Origin: Trichopria drosophilae
Lineage: Eukaryota; Arthropoda; Insecta; Hymenoptera; Diapriidae
DNA: 64,000 nt
Assembly (NCBI GenBank): GCA_030407085.1
Contig: CM059582.1
Coordinates: 89,146,001-89,210,000, forward strand
Direction: 5' to 3'
Shown: positions 43,385 to 54,243 of the stretch, piece after piece
Layout of the letters: every line of letters starts with the position of its first letter
How positions within the stretch are numbered: position 1 is the stretch's first letter
The notes under the pieces: model-generated
Databases searched by the model: none
What the model was told of the DNA's origin: nothing
The model's input: only the letters and a program-made list of their open reading frames with translations
Made by a program: the position numbers and the translations under genes

Positions 43385-44349
43385 CCGATATACATTACCG
43401 CCCGCCTTGCGGTAAATATACCGCAAAATTGCTGAAAACGAGATCGGAACTTAATCTATACTTAAATATACGCGTTACGGAATTACTGGCTTCGACGCAT
43501 TCTGGATTGCTGCAGGCATCATTGCTAATTTGGAAATCGAACCAAAAACGTCGTGACCGGACACTCGAGGATACTAGCCAGATTCCACTTTGCCGGGGAC
43601 AGATTCTCATTGCGCACTAAAACGATTTGCCCTTGTGTGATCGATGTTGAGGCATGAAACCTCCTGGAACGATGCTGGTATGAGTTGACGTAGTCGCGAG
43701 ACCACCGTAGCTAAAACCGCTCCAAAACCTCCTTATAGAGTCGCCAACGCATGGTACGACTCACTGCATAATCTATGGTTAACGGCGTTGGTGCAGCTAT
43801 TAAAGGACCGCCGACAATGCGCCGGCGTTAAAGTATTCAGACACTCAATATCGTCTGAGAGTGGAGCGAGTGGCTGTGAGTTGATACAAGCTTTAACTCG
43901 GCAAAGGAGCGTGGAAAGCGCTTCGAAAGTCGGAGTATGCGGATCCAGAACCCGCTTTAGATGACGCTTCATGGAGCCAACTCCAGCTTCCCACAACCTA
44001 CCGAAGTGATTAGAAGCAGGTGGAATGAACTGCTAGTCCACGACATCATCGGCCACACGAACGCGAAATTCGTCTGATGTGACCGTGGCGAGATACGCCG
44101 TATGCAGTTCATTGCCAGCTCCTACAAAATTAGTGCCGCAATCACGATAAACAACTTGCGGAAGTTCACGACGCGAATAAAAACTCCCAAATGAATTGCC
44201 TTCGAAGCCATGCAAACAAATAAGGCAATGTAAGCGTGATGAGAGCGCGAGCCGCGACCTCCTACCAAGAGCATCTTGACAGGGCCGGCATAATCAACGC
44301 CGCATTCCACAAATGCACGAACGGGTCGGTTAACTCGAGCCGATGGTAT
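43385..44349 (-). pseudogene. BEL/Pao integrase and C-terminal domain fragment
   Basis: Minus-strand frames give, in order, ECGVDYAGP and YIALFVCMASKAIHLGV (integrase core start, 44310-44122), YRDCGTNFVGAGNEL (second catalytic Asp, 44215-44033), LWEAGVGSMKRHLKRVL and ACINSQPLAPLSDD (43996-43733), then VLVRNENLSPAKWNLASI near 43640-43570, the BEL-specific C-terminal domain. The integrase would join element cDNA to the chromosome. At least three frameshifts and several stops. A purine-rich GCAAGGCGGGCGG near 43400 may be the polypurine tract. The fragment is cut upstream by LINE sequence at about 44350. Confidence 0.88.
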
Positions 44350-45790
44350 TTAAAAGAGGAGTGTTAGGGGGTGATACACTGAAATTAATAGAAAAGGGGC
44401 TTCTGATGAGAAAGACAACTCAATGAATAAAAATTCTGTTTTAGAAATAGTACTAGAAGAAGAAAATATGATTTGTGATTTAATGGAGCAATGAACATAG
44501 ACCGCAGCGCCTCCGCCCTGTTTATATAAACGATCAGAACGCATTATCTTATAATTCGGAATAGTAACGAGATCGTCCGTAATTATAGATGAAAGCCATA
44601 TTTCTGATACACATATTGCACGATAGACTTCTGAAGAAAAGTAACTACGAATTACGTCCATTCGGTCCTTCGATCTAATAGTTTGGGCATTTATATGGCA
44701 TATTTTCAGGTGATTTGATGAAATCTTGTTTTCTATAAGACTGTGGCGTAGTACGGTTGACGTAGAGGTAATTTTTTGAAGAATTCATCGAGGTATCAGT
44801 AAATACTAGTCAGGATGAATGTGACTTTAAGTCATTAATATCTCTAACACGAATAACGTTAGCAGAGGAGCTATCATCCTGTTTCATTAAAATTATTCCA
44901 TCCTATTGCCAGACATATTTCATTCCATTTTCATGCGCATAAGCCTTAGTTTTAGAGAGTAATTCGTATAGTGAAGGTGAAAGCCATTCATTAATAAATA
45001 CTTTGGTTGGTGGTGAATCAAAGTATATAGTCGAGAGATTAAGATTGCGGTGGGTTTTGGCAACCGAAAGAAATTGCTTGTGAGTCTTTATATTAGAGAA
45101 TGATACACGTAGATTTCTAGGCTTATTCACCAGATTCGGATTTGTATTTCTTCTTCTTACTATCTCCGATATATCTTTAGTAACAAGGCACATATTAAGA
45201 GCGGATGCAACTGCTATTACCGCTTTAGTGTCGTCTTCACCATTCCGTTCCTGCAATCCTATGATGACCAGTGAATGCTCGAGTTTATGTATTTGTGCTG
45301 CCTGTCGACTTATGTGGGCTTTCAGACATATATTTTCTTGTTCGAGTGCCGAACATCATACCATTAGTGCTTGCTGTGAATTTTGTAGTTGTCATATTTT
45401 GTACGCATTTCAGTTTTGATATCAGCCATTTCATCAGTGAGTACTCCTAATTTAGTATTTATTAATTGATTATGTGCATCTTGGCTAGCTTTAAAATTAT
45501 TAATAGTGGCTAATATTAAGGAATCAGACACTGGCGCTATAGCCTTAGTAGATGAAGCTCATGAAGTCCGCGATCTACCTGCGTTAGGCGTACCAACGTT
45601 GCTTACATCGATGCAAGCTTTACATACTGTTGCAAATTAACCAGCCCATCGTAACTTTAAAAAATTCCGTACATTTAGGATGATATGATAGCGAACAATG
45701 CTGGCAAAAAACAGGATTTTTAACTTACTTTTTACAAGCGCCAGCGCAAATACAGATTATTGCTTGTTCTTGAAACATTTCAGCCACTAA
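44350..45790 (-). pseudogene. CR1/jockey-like LINE fragment 3 (ORF1 and start of endonuclease)
   Basis: ORF1: remnants of a Cys/His finger near 45700-45780 (CICAGACKK, CQHCSLSYHPKC), an intermediate region with stops, then 45256-44903, which reads LVNKPRNLRVSFSNIKTHKQ and FINEWLSPSLYELLSKTKAY, the ORF1 C-terminal block seen in copies 1 and 2. Endonuclease start: 44661-44350 has CVSEIWLSS, MRSDRLYKQGGGAAVYVH and FIELSFSSE. The sequence stops in the endonuclease at a join with BEL integrase. It is a different subfamily from copies 1 and 2, to judge from divergence. Confidence 0.8.
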
Positions 45791-46267
45791 TAATAAAATG
45801 GTATAAGTATAAATACCGACTGCAGATCACTTGAAGGAATCTGTCTTATCGTCAGAGATGCGTTGGTAACGGTAGTTTCTTATAAACAATCAGATGGCAG
45901 CAACACTCCAAAATTCGCTCACGATGTTCACAAAGCTGTGTGTACTTGTCCAATCAGCAGACCAATAAGGATTGGCGTTCACGGTATAGATGGCAGTACC
46001 AGTCACTTCCGCTAAACATAAGTCACAAATATATCTCTGTGTGGAAAATTGAGGTTAGGGTTCCTGTCATTAATTCAATGACGATTAAGTCGACCAATTC
46101 CGCGTTACAAGAATCCACAAATTATTGACCATGTAAGGCATAAAATTGGATTGCCAGTAAACCAAAAATTAGAATATTGCCCGTAGGCAAAAAACAGCAG
46201 TGAATGTGTTTAAAGAAAAATATGAATGTGTTCGTACTCACCGGAAACGGAGTTGTATACTAATATA
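45791..46267. other. Non-coding stretch before DD41D copy 2
   Basis: No supported gene. Confidence 0.4.
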
Positions 46268-47459
46268 AAGGGTGGCCGATTTATCTGAAGACATCGAAAT
46301 ATCTCGAGAACAATGCACAGAATCAAAAAAGTTGTCGGATGAAAGTTGTTCGACACGAAGGAGGGCATCCAGTGATAATTAAAGTTACCCCCTCCCCCAA
46401 CCCCTGGAGGTGGAGTGGGGGCAAAAACAATAAAACTTAAATAGGAACCCCCAGTTTTTATTGCAGATTTGGATTCTCCGGAAAAAAGTACACCAATTTG
46501 ACCTAGGAGCTATTGCATTTTGGTTCACAGGTGGCGCTGTAATCAATAAAAATCCAAATTTATCTGAAGACATTGAAATACCTCGAGAACTATGCACAGA
46601 ATCAAAAAAGTTGTCGGATGAAAGTTGTTCGACACGAAGGGGGGCATCCAGGGGGCAAATAGGGACAATTTGATCCCTTTATGAAAATTTAATATTAAAA
46701 ATTCTAATATTAGAATATGAAATTTTAATAATGCCCATTCGAAAAGTTAAGATTATGAATAATTGATATTCTTCATATTGAAAATCAAAACTGATTACAT
46801 AAAAATTGTGCATACAATATGGAAGCAATTTTATAAATAAGTTTTCTACCTTCAATAAAATTACATTTTAGGTTTTAAATTTATTATTTAATAAACAAAA
46901 AGAGGACATCACGCAATCCATTAAAAAACGCGTCATACTCATCTCATTCATTCTCTCTCTGTATGTTTTTTCCGAAATGAGAATAAATAAGCTGAGCATT
47001 GACGGTCAAACCAGCTTCTATTAAACAAAACGAAACTCTTACTTCATTTGGGGATTGCGTCGCCATCTACCGGACCCCGAGAGAACTCACGTGGTTTCAT
47101 ACATGTACATCGCTTGCATTTCGGCCATCAGCGGCGCCGGTTCTGTTACATAACGCTAGAGGGCGACATAACTCGAAAATAAAGTAGCATATCATTTTAT
47201 ACATAAGTTGAGTCACACGTAACCAGTTCACCTACATTTTTCTCTACTTTCCTGAAGGGAAGTAAATGGATATCGCGACTTTCTAATCCCCATATTAAAA
47301 TTTAGTATTCACGGTCTCTTAGTGTAAGACTGTTTTTGAAGTCCATTGTATTGGTAGTAATTCGGTCGGAGGTCACTTTGCTTTTAGAATAACAACTTTC
47401 CGTTTACGTGACTATTTTTTGTCTACCCTTCATTGCTTAAATCGAATTGCAAGTTAAAA

Positions 47460-48526
47460 ATGAATCCTGCTACAGTTCCCGAAAAAATCGAAATGATTCT
47501 TATTTATGGTGAATGTAAGAGGAATATTGACGATGCTGTGGCGTTGTATGCTGAACGTTTTCCAGATAATGCTCGCTCGCGTTCTTTTTTTTACAAAGTT
47601 GTGAATGCCTTTCACTCTGATGGCAGCGTACAAATGAAAAAAAAAGGAAGCGAAGATTAACAGTTACAGGAGAAGCTAACGAAGTAGCTGTACTAGCAGC
47701 TATTCACCAAAATCCACATGTAAGCACACGACAATTACATCGCGATTCCGGCATTTCCAGAGACAGTATTCAAAGAATATTGCATCGTCATAAGTTTCAC
47801 CCATATCACATTTCACTGCACCAGGAACTAGATGGCGATGATTTTCATAACCGCGTAGTGTTTTGTGAATGGGCATTTCAAAAAATGCGAACGAACCACA
47901 ATTTCTTTGCTAATGTATTATTTTCAGATGAATCTACATTCACGAACCATGGTAGCGTCAATAGGCATAATATGCATTATTGGAGCATAGAAAATCCCCA
48001 TTGTTTACGACAAGTTAATCATCAACGTCCTTGGTCGGTGAACGTTTGGTGTGGAATCATAGGAAATAAACTCATTGGTCCTTATTTCATTGAAGGTAAT
48101 TTGAATGGAACAAAATATCGAGATTTTCTAGAACAAGAAGTACCATTACTACTTGAGGATGTTGCTATGGACGTCCGACGGACAATGTGGTTTGAGCATG
48201 ATGGTTGCCCAGCACATTTTTCAAGAGTAGCAAGGGAAATACTAGACTGTGATTACAATGGTAGGCGGATTGGTAGAGGTGGCCCCATTAATTGGCCTGC
48301 GAGGTCACCTGATCTAACATCTCTGGATTTCTTCCTATGGGGTTACCTAAAAGGTAAGGTTTATGAACAAGTACCAACGACTCGTGAAAACATGGTGGAA
48401 CGCATAAGAACTGCTTGCGCAGAAATTTCTGCAGATATGATTCTATCATGTATAAAGTCATTTGAAGAAAGAATAAATAAATGCATTGAAGTGGAAGGTC
48501 AACAGTTCGAACACTTACTCAAGTAA
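47460..48526 (+). pseudogene. DD41D transposase, copy 2, single frameshift
   Basis: The ATG at 47460 opens MNPATVPEKIEMILIYGECK, the first helix-turn-helix. The frame is lost in a run of A at about 47636-47646; in the next frame the text continues VSTRQLHRDSGISRDSIQRI (second HTH) and on to the stop at 48524-48526. Catalytic residues: FSDEST (first Asp), WFEHDGCPAHF (second Asp) and SPDLTSLDFF (third Asp), with 41 residues between the last two. Apart from the homopolymer indel the frame is clean. Related to, but clearly diverged from, the transposase at 3348-4421. Confidence 0.92.
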
Positions 48527-48744
48527 GTGAACAGTGAGACAGTGAGAGGCAAGGGAACTCACGTAAAACAAGCACCCCAAAGGGAACAGAAAAATACTAT
48601 GTCCACGTCGTTGTTCCTGGGTAACGCTAAATGTATTTTTCCCGGCTTTGTTAGAATGACCGTATTCCATATCCGCTACACGGGGCGAAAGTTGTCAATT
48701 CCGACTGAGTCCCCGTGTGCATGCGCACTTCGTTCTCATGACTC

Positions 48745-49031
48745 CGAACGTCGAAATTACGTCGAACTACTTTCATCTCACACCTTTTTTGATTCTGTGC
48801 ATAACTCTCGAGGTATTTCAATGTCTTCAGATAAATTTGGATTTTTATCGATTACAGCGCCACCTGTGAACCAAAATGCAATAGCTCCTAGGTGAAATTG
48901 GTGTACTTTTTTCCGGAGAATCCAATTCTTCAATAAAAAATGGGGGTTAATATTTAAGTTTTATTGTTTTTCCCCCACGCCACCCCAGGGGGTGGGGGAG
49001 GGGGTAAATTTCACGATCACTGGATACCCCC
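48745..49031 (-). repeat. Right inverted-repeat arm of DD41D copy 2 (inner part)
   Basis: Inverse of 46290-46600: TTTGATTCTGTGCATA, CTCGAGGTATTTCAATGTC, ATTACAGCGCCACCTGTGAA and the CCACCCCAGGGGGTGG tract. Interrupted at 49031 by the LTR. Confidence 0.85.
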
Positions 49032-50025
49032 TGTTTGTACAATGAGGAAGAAGCCTACTGGACTGTATGAGGATTGCTGATTCGATGTAGTGAATAGAGA
49101 GTCCGCAGGCAACGAGGAAAGGCGCAATGAAAAACGCACAGAAATCGTGTTTTGTGGTTCTGCCTTTATTTGAAATTATACAAGTTTCCGAGTTTCGATA
49201 CTGTGTCTTGAGTACCTATTAATCCCATTGAATAGCCGCCATGTGAGTAGATCGCTGAAACAAGCAAGAAAAAGCTCTCCACATAAGAGGAGCCGAGTGA
49301 TTAGTTTACATGTAGATAAATATGTAAAATACGTCATGGAAACGCGGAACCCACGGGGTGGGTAGCCAGTAGTCTGCAACGAGCTTGGTCGCACACTTTT
49401 ATTAGAGCAACACACAACATAGATAGATTTATATAATAATACGTTAATAATATATTAATAATACATGGTGAAACTAGAATGGAAAAACCTCACAAAGAAC
49501 AGCCAGTGGATGACCGTTGTTGGCGTCGGGTATTCCCACCGCCCACCGTCTTGCGTCCGTGGTTGATACACGCAACTCTACTTGTCACAAATGGATGGAA
49601 GATCCTCTCCCGCCGTATCGCGTCCGTAGTGGATACGCGCAACGTGCTTATCACAATGGACAGGAGATCCTCTCCCGCCGTATCGCGTCTGTAGTGGATA
49701 CGCGCAGCGTGTTTGTCAAAATGGACAGGAGATCCACGGCCGAGACGCATCCTAGCACTACGACGGTCCCCTGCCAACTGACTTCCGAACGCGAACAAAG
49801 GCTCTGACGCGATGCAAGCGACACGGTTCTCCTTGTCCACGGAAAAGGAAAACGATACTTTCCGCAGCCGAAACTTCAAAAACAATCCCCTCCATTCGAG
49901 CACCGATGCAACCAGTCTCCAAGCCACGCAGAAGGAGGCAAGAAAATCGCGACACTTTCAGCACAGTATTGTTCTCGAAAAGGCAACAATATGCAACGAA
50001 CCGTAACGAGTAAATTTCCCGAACA
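49032..50025. mobile_element. Solo LTR 2 (994 bp) in the mariner right arm
   Basis: Begins TGTTTGTACAATG and ends TTTCCCGAACA, with CCCCC on both sides (49027-49031 and 50026-50030) as a 5-bp duplication. The flanking mariner arm continues across it: CATCCAGTGAT-type sequence on one side, CTTCGTGTCGAAC on the other. It contains three tandem ~65-bp units. No internal retroelement genes, so it is a solo LTR. Superfamily not assigned. Confidence 0.8.
49549..49740 (+). repeat. Three tandem ~65-bp units in solo LTR 2
   Basis: Each unit runs GCGTC(C/T)GT(A/G)GT(T/G)GATACGCGCA... through CCTCTCCCGCCGTATC. The second and third are the closest to one another. Starts near 49552, 49618 and 49684. Confidence 0.85.
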
Positions 50026-50055
50026 CCCCCCTTCGTGTCGAACAACTTTCATCCA

Positions 50056-52320
50056 AAAGCATAGCTCAGCCCCGAGTTCCGAGCTCGGCAAGGGAGAGGG
50101 CGGTATTCTCTGACGCAGACTAACGACTACGCGTCCACGGCCGACGAGGACGGTTTACTACGTATATCGCGCCCTCTCTCGCATCCCAAACTACGGACGT
50201 CAAGTTTCATACGCGATTACCGGATACGCGACGACACGCAATTCCCCGACGTAGAGCTCGACAGGGACTTCCTAATCCGATGCCCTGCGACGAACTCGAC
50301 ATGGACTTGTCGCACGCGGTGCCTGGCGACGAACTCTACCAGGACTTCCTAAAGACGGGGTGCCCACTGACGAACTCGACAAGGACTTTCTGAAGAGTGC
50401 TGCCTTGCGACGGACTCGGTCAGGACTTTCGCATGCGGTCGCGGCGCCCTGCGACGAACCCGTCGAGGAACTGTGCTCGTCCTATACTCATGTGCCCTCC
50501 CCAATACGCCACTACAATACCTACACGAACTTACACGAATCACATACCGAAACAACACTGACCGACATTATCTGAACCACACGAAACTTTACCGAAACCG
50601 ACCAAATTGACTGATTACATACTTATACGCAACAACTTTAGCGTCTCCGTAGAGACAGTTAGCCTCACGTACAAAACATAACAAAAACACGGCAGTACCT
50701 TCCGGCAGTGCGAGATAGCCTTGGCCCAACGAAGATTGCTCGTGAATCGGCAATCTAGGTAACTTAACCGCGCGGAGGGCCCGGTCCAGTTAGCATCGCA
50801 CGCATGGTTCTTTCCTTGCCGACAGATCGGCTGTAGCGTTACCCGAGAAAAACCTTCTTATTGAACAAAAAGTCCGCTTGTTAATTTGTAAGATAGCGCC
50901 GCCTCATAAGAGGGGCAAGATAACAGATAACCACAGTGTTCACTCTAACAGAGTGAAAAGATAACCAAGAAGTTCAAAATACGATCGCTCACAAGAGCGA
51001 TCCAGCGAACCGAGGTAAAATTAACGATCTTGCGTTTCGATTATAAGAAGTCAGACTATGAATTTAAAATGTCGACCATGCTAGTTAACGGCTCGCCAAA
51101 CCAACTGCAGATCGCGTCGCGGACCGCGGTTCGGAACCGGCGGCCATCTTGTCGGCGTCGCGGTGTGACGTCACAGAGCATCACGTTCAGCGGACTTTGC
51201 TTTTCACGCGTCGTATTACCGTTTTCGTTACCGTCTCTATTTCCGATCATCGGACACGCACTTTCGAAACGACAAAGATAACCACACTAGATTCAATCTT
51301 ACGTTCGCCCGAACCGCTAGTTATTTCTCCCGGATACCGAACGATCAGAAAAGATAACTACGTGACAGCTTTTTCCTCAAGTCCTCGAAAGGACCCAGTT
51401 ATCCTCTTACCGAAGCAACCCATGGAATTTTAAGAGAAAGATCTTCGATCGCGTTTCCGATAGTTAATCATACCGACGCGCGTGGCCTTTGGAGCTTCGT
51501 ATTTCCGAAAGTAACGAGAACTAGACAATCCTAAGATTTTTTTTAATAAATAAATCCTAAGAACATTTTTCCCGAAAATGACGAATAAAACAATAAGAGA
51601 TAATCACTGTCGCGGAAAAGAATCTACTCGAGATATTCTCCCCGAAAAGGAAGATCCCGGAAGATAACCACTGAGAAATTCGCGACCAGAGCAGAAATTT
51701 ACCGAAACCCGATACGAACCGAAGATCCACTCAGATAGGGCGATTCGCGTTTTTCACTTTCACTTTCACTCGCAAAACGGCAGCGGACAATCGGAAAAGC
51801 GCATTTTATTTAAACAGCCGTGAACACAAAGAATCTAGTTATTAGCATACGGAAGGACTTCGTAGCCAGAAAGTGTTCGTGCTCAGGGCTGTTGGAATCT
51901 TTTGATGACCAGACGTACCTCTAGTCTCCACGGCTGCTACCAACGGACTGGCGATCCGACGCGTCGGATGCAATCGTGACGCTCGCGCCGCGCCGGCAGC
52001 CCTTTACCCTTTCTCTACCGCGATCTTGATGGTAGGGAGAGCCCCCGCGGACCGTACGGGCATACACTGCTGGACGACCCCCCTCCCCCAACTCTTTCTT
52101 AATCATCCTCGAATGTTCGCGAAGTTTCGGCACGTCGCCCTCGCGTACCCTCTCCTTCACGACCATCCCAGAATCTCCACGCGTCGTTCCCCCCTGCACG
52201 CCCGTAATAAGCAGCGTGCTTGTCGGTATTCGATTGATGTTTACGTCTTGTACTTCTGCAAATCGAAAAGGCCGTCCTTGATCCGACTTCCAAAACAAAG
52301 CAAATACGAATACCCATGTT
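50056..52320. other. GC-rich unassigned block (possible LTR/UTR of a retroelement)
   Basis: Follows the truncated mariner arm. It holds (i) five or six degenerate ~40-bp units, GACGAACTCGAC..GGACTT, at 50245-50470; (ii) three short hairpins at 50895-51005 (CCTCATAAGAGG, CACTCTAACAGAGTG, CGCTCACAAGAGCG); (iii) repeated AGATAAC motifs up to 51670; (iv) a GTGACGTCAC palindrome at about 51167. Overlapping open frames at 51921-52322 on both strands show no known domain. The composition resembles a retroelement LTR or leader, but no termini or primer-binding site were identified. Confidence 0.4.
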
Positions 52321-52469
52321 GATGCCTGAAATATTTATCGCATGGAATATATTATTTCAGGAAATAATCAAATTAAAATTAAATACTGAATAATACGCCG
52401 AATTACACCTACTATTATAATTATCAATTATTCATTCTTAACGTACTAATTCTACTTCTAAATTGTTGT

Positions 52470-52840
52470 ATTATTAAAAATTACCGCTTCTTCGGAGCAG
52501 TCCCCCTATAATGACAACATTTCCCCCTTGGATAAAAGCCTTCCGGCAGATTCATAACAAATATCAATCCTAATTCAAAAATTGTTGCCATATTAAAAAT
52601 TAGCGCTTCTTCGGAGTAGTCCCTCTTATAATCACAACATTTCCTTTAGATAAAAGCCTCCCCCGGCAAATTCATAACATATACCATTCAAAAAGAACCG
52701 AATGACGTCATGACCAAAATAAACACTAGCGCTTCTTCGGAGCAGTCCCCCCTATAAGGTGATGAGATCATTTCGGAAATTGCACCCATTCGAAATATTA
52801 GCGGTTCTTGAAGACCAGCCCCCCCCCCCCCCTTAAGTTA
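52470..52840 (+). repeat. ~120-bp tandem repeats with CGCTTCTTCGGAG core
   Basis: CGCTTCTTCGGAGCAGTCCCC or variants occur at 52485, 52604 and 52730, and a decayed CGGTTCTTGAAGACCAG at about 52803. Between them TATTAAAAATTA, GATAAAAGCCT and CGGCAAATTCATAACA recur. Confidence 0.8.
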
Positions 52841-52859
52841 TCCCCGTGTGACAGATAGC

Positions 52860-54240
52860 ACTGTAACGTGTTTTGCTACGTTACAATGCAAAACACTAGT
52901 TATAGATGTCGCTGGGATCACTAATCGCGGAATTATTTGACTTTTAACATTTTTAATCTAGTTACTTCTGAACAAATGAAGATTTCGAAAATCGCTGAAG
53001 TACGTGAAACTATTTTTCAAAAAAGCTATTATCTCTGAGGGGTTCAAACCCACTCACGCCAAGGGGGGGGGGCGGCGTGGTGCACGAAGGGGGATGAATA
53101 TCTTAAATGGCAACATGGGTCGAGTGGGGGCTCATTTGATACATCTCTTCGAGACGAATACAAAACACTGGTCATAGATGGTGTTATAATCATTTATCGC
53201 CGAATTATTCATCGTTTTAAATTTCGAATCTCAGAAACCAATATTCGGATCCAATAAACCACACAATATTTGTAGCGATTAAAAATGCCTAAGCACCCTC
53301 CTCTTTTACACGGGCTTGGGACCGTCATAGGCAGAGTTTTGCAATTTTTTTTTTTCATTTTTTAATTTTCTTTCGTTTTTTGTGTTTTACTTCCTACAGT
53401 ATTGATCGCCGTTTAAAAAGTGTATTTCAAAATAATTTATTTCATGTGCTCAAATTGAGCACCTGCAACTTCCTGACACTGCCTCAGTCTTAAATAGAAT
53501 TTGCCCAATATTTTCAGCCTCATATCTCTTGAAATAAGATGTACTTCCTGGATTATTCGTCCTCGTAGTTCTTGCAAGTTGGGGGTTTCGTCGTGTATAC
53601 CCTGTCTTTGAGGTATCCGCACAAGAAAGAATCCAATGTGAGTTAGGTCTGGTGATCTGGGTGTCTATTCGATGTAACCATGCCTTCCCATCCATCGCTG
53701 TGGAAATGTTTCATCTAGGAATTGTCGAACCGGTGTTACATAATATGGTGTCGCACCATCTTGTTGAAACCAAGCATTTTGTATATCATCATTGTACATG
53801 TTTCGTATTGCAGGTATAACTTCATGTTGAAGTAATTCAAGATGAATGTTTCCATTTAAATTCCCGTCAATAAAAAACGGTCCGACAATTCCTTTCTCAC
53901 AAAAACTGTAGAAAATAAAACACAAAAAACGAAAGAAAATTAAAAAATGTAAAAAAAAGTAGCAAAACTCTACCTATGACGGTCCCAATCCCGTGTAAAA
54001 GAGGTGGATGCTTATGTATTTTTAATCACTACAAATATTGTGTGGTATGTTGGATCCGAATATTGGTTTCTGAGATTAGAAATTTCAAACGATGAATAAT
54101 TCGGCGATAAATGATTATAACACCATCTATGACCAGTGTTTTGTATTCGCCTCGAAGAGACCTTTCAATGAGCCCCCACTCGACCCATGTTGCCATTTAA
54201 GATATTCATCCCCCCTCGTGTCCCACGCCCCCCCCCCCCT
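52860..54240. mobile_element. DD41D-related element, copy 3 (deleted)
   Basis: The arms at about 53050-53350 and 53940-54240 are inverse copies: AGGGGGGATGAATATCTTAAATGG, GACCAGTGTTTTGTATTCG, ATTCGGCGATAAATGATTATAA and the ACACGGG/CCCGTGT parts. A second direct sub-repeat is seen on the left at 52872-52945 (CAAAACACTAGTTATAGATG). It keeps only a third of a transposase gene. Same design as copies 1 and 2: direct sub-repeats with G/C tracts in the arms. The right end is overrun by the next foldback. Confidence 0.75.
53437..53925 (-). pseudogene. DD41D transposase C-terminal fragment, copy 3
   Basis: Minus-strand frames read GPFFIDGNLNGNIHLELLQH, AWFQQDGATPYYVTPVR (second catalytic Asp), then RWMGRHGYIE and, after a frameshift near 53670, the C-terminal helices ending GAQFEHMK, the usual mariner DD41D end (compare QQFEHLLK in copy 2). 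The N-terminal two thirds, including both HTH motifs and the first Asp, are absent; the arms close around this remnant. It cannot be active. Confidence 0.85.
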
Positions 54241-54243
54241 TGG

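Larger units (their letters stand above)
46268..50055. mobile_element. DD41D Tc1/mariner transposon, copy 2 (broken right end)
   Basis: Left end TA + AAGGGTGGCCGATTTATC. The left arm has two direct sub-repeats (46268-46545 and 46550-46655), with CAGGTGGCGCTGTAATCAAT shared with the arms of copy 1 in variant form, and a C/G-rich hairpin tract. The right arm (48745-49031) is inverse, then a 994-bp solo LTR intervenes, and the arm resumes at 50026-50055 (CTTCGTGTCGAACAACTTTC). The final terminal bases are missing. The transposase gene lies on the plus strand between the arms. Confidence 0.85.

Noticed and set aside
49490..50045. Several overlapping ORFs in solo LTR 2
   Set aside because: They cover tandem LTR units in three frames and have no domain; the LTR explanation fits better.
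51921..52322. Overlapping ORFs on both strands in GC-rich DNA
   Set aside because: GC-rich sequence lowers stop frequency; the frames conflict and show no domain.
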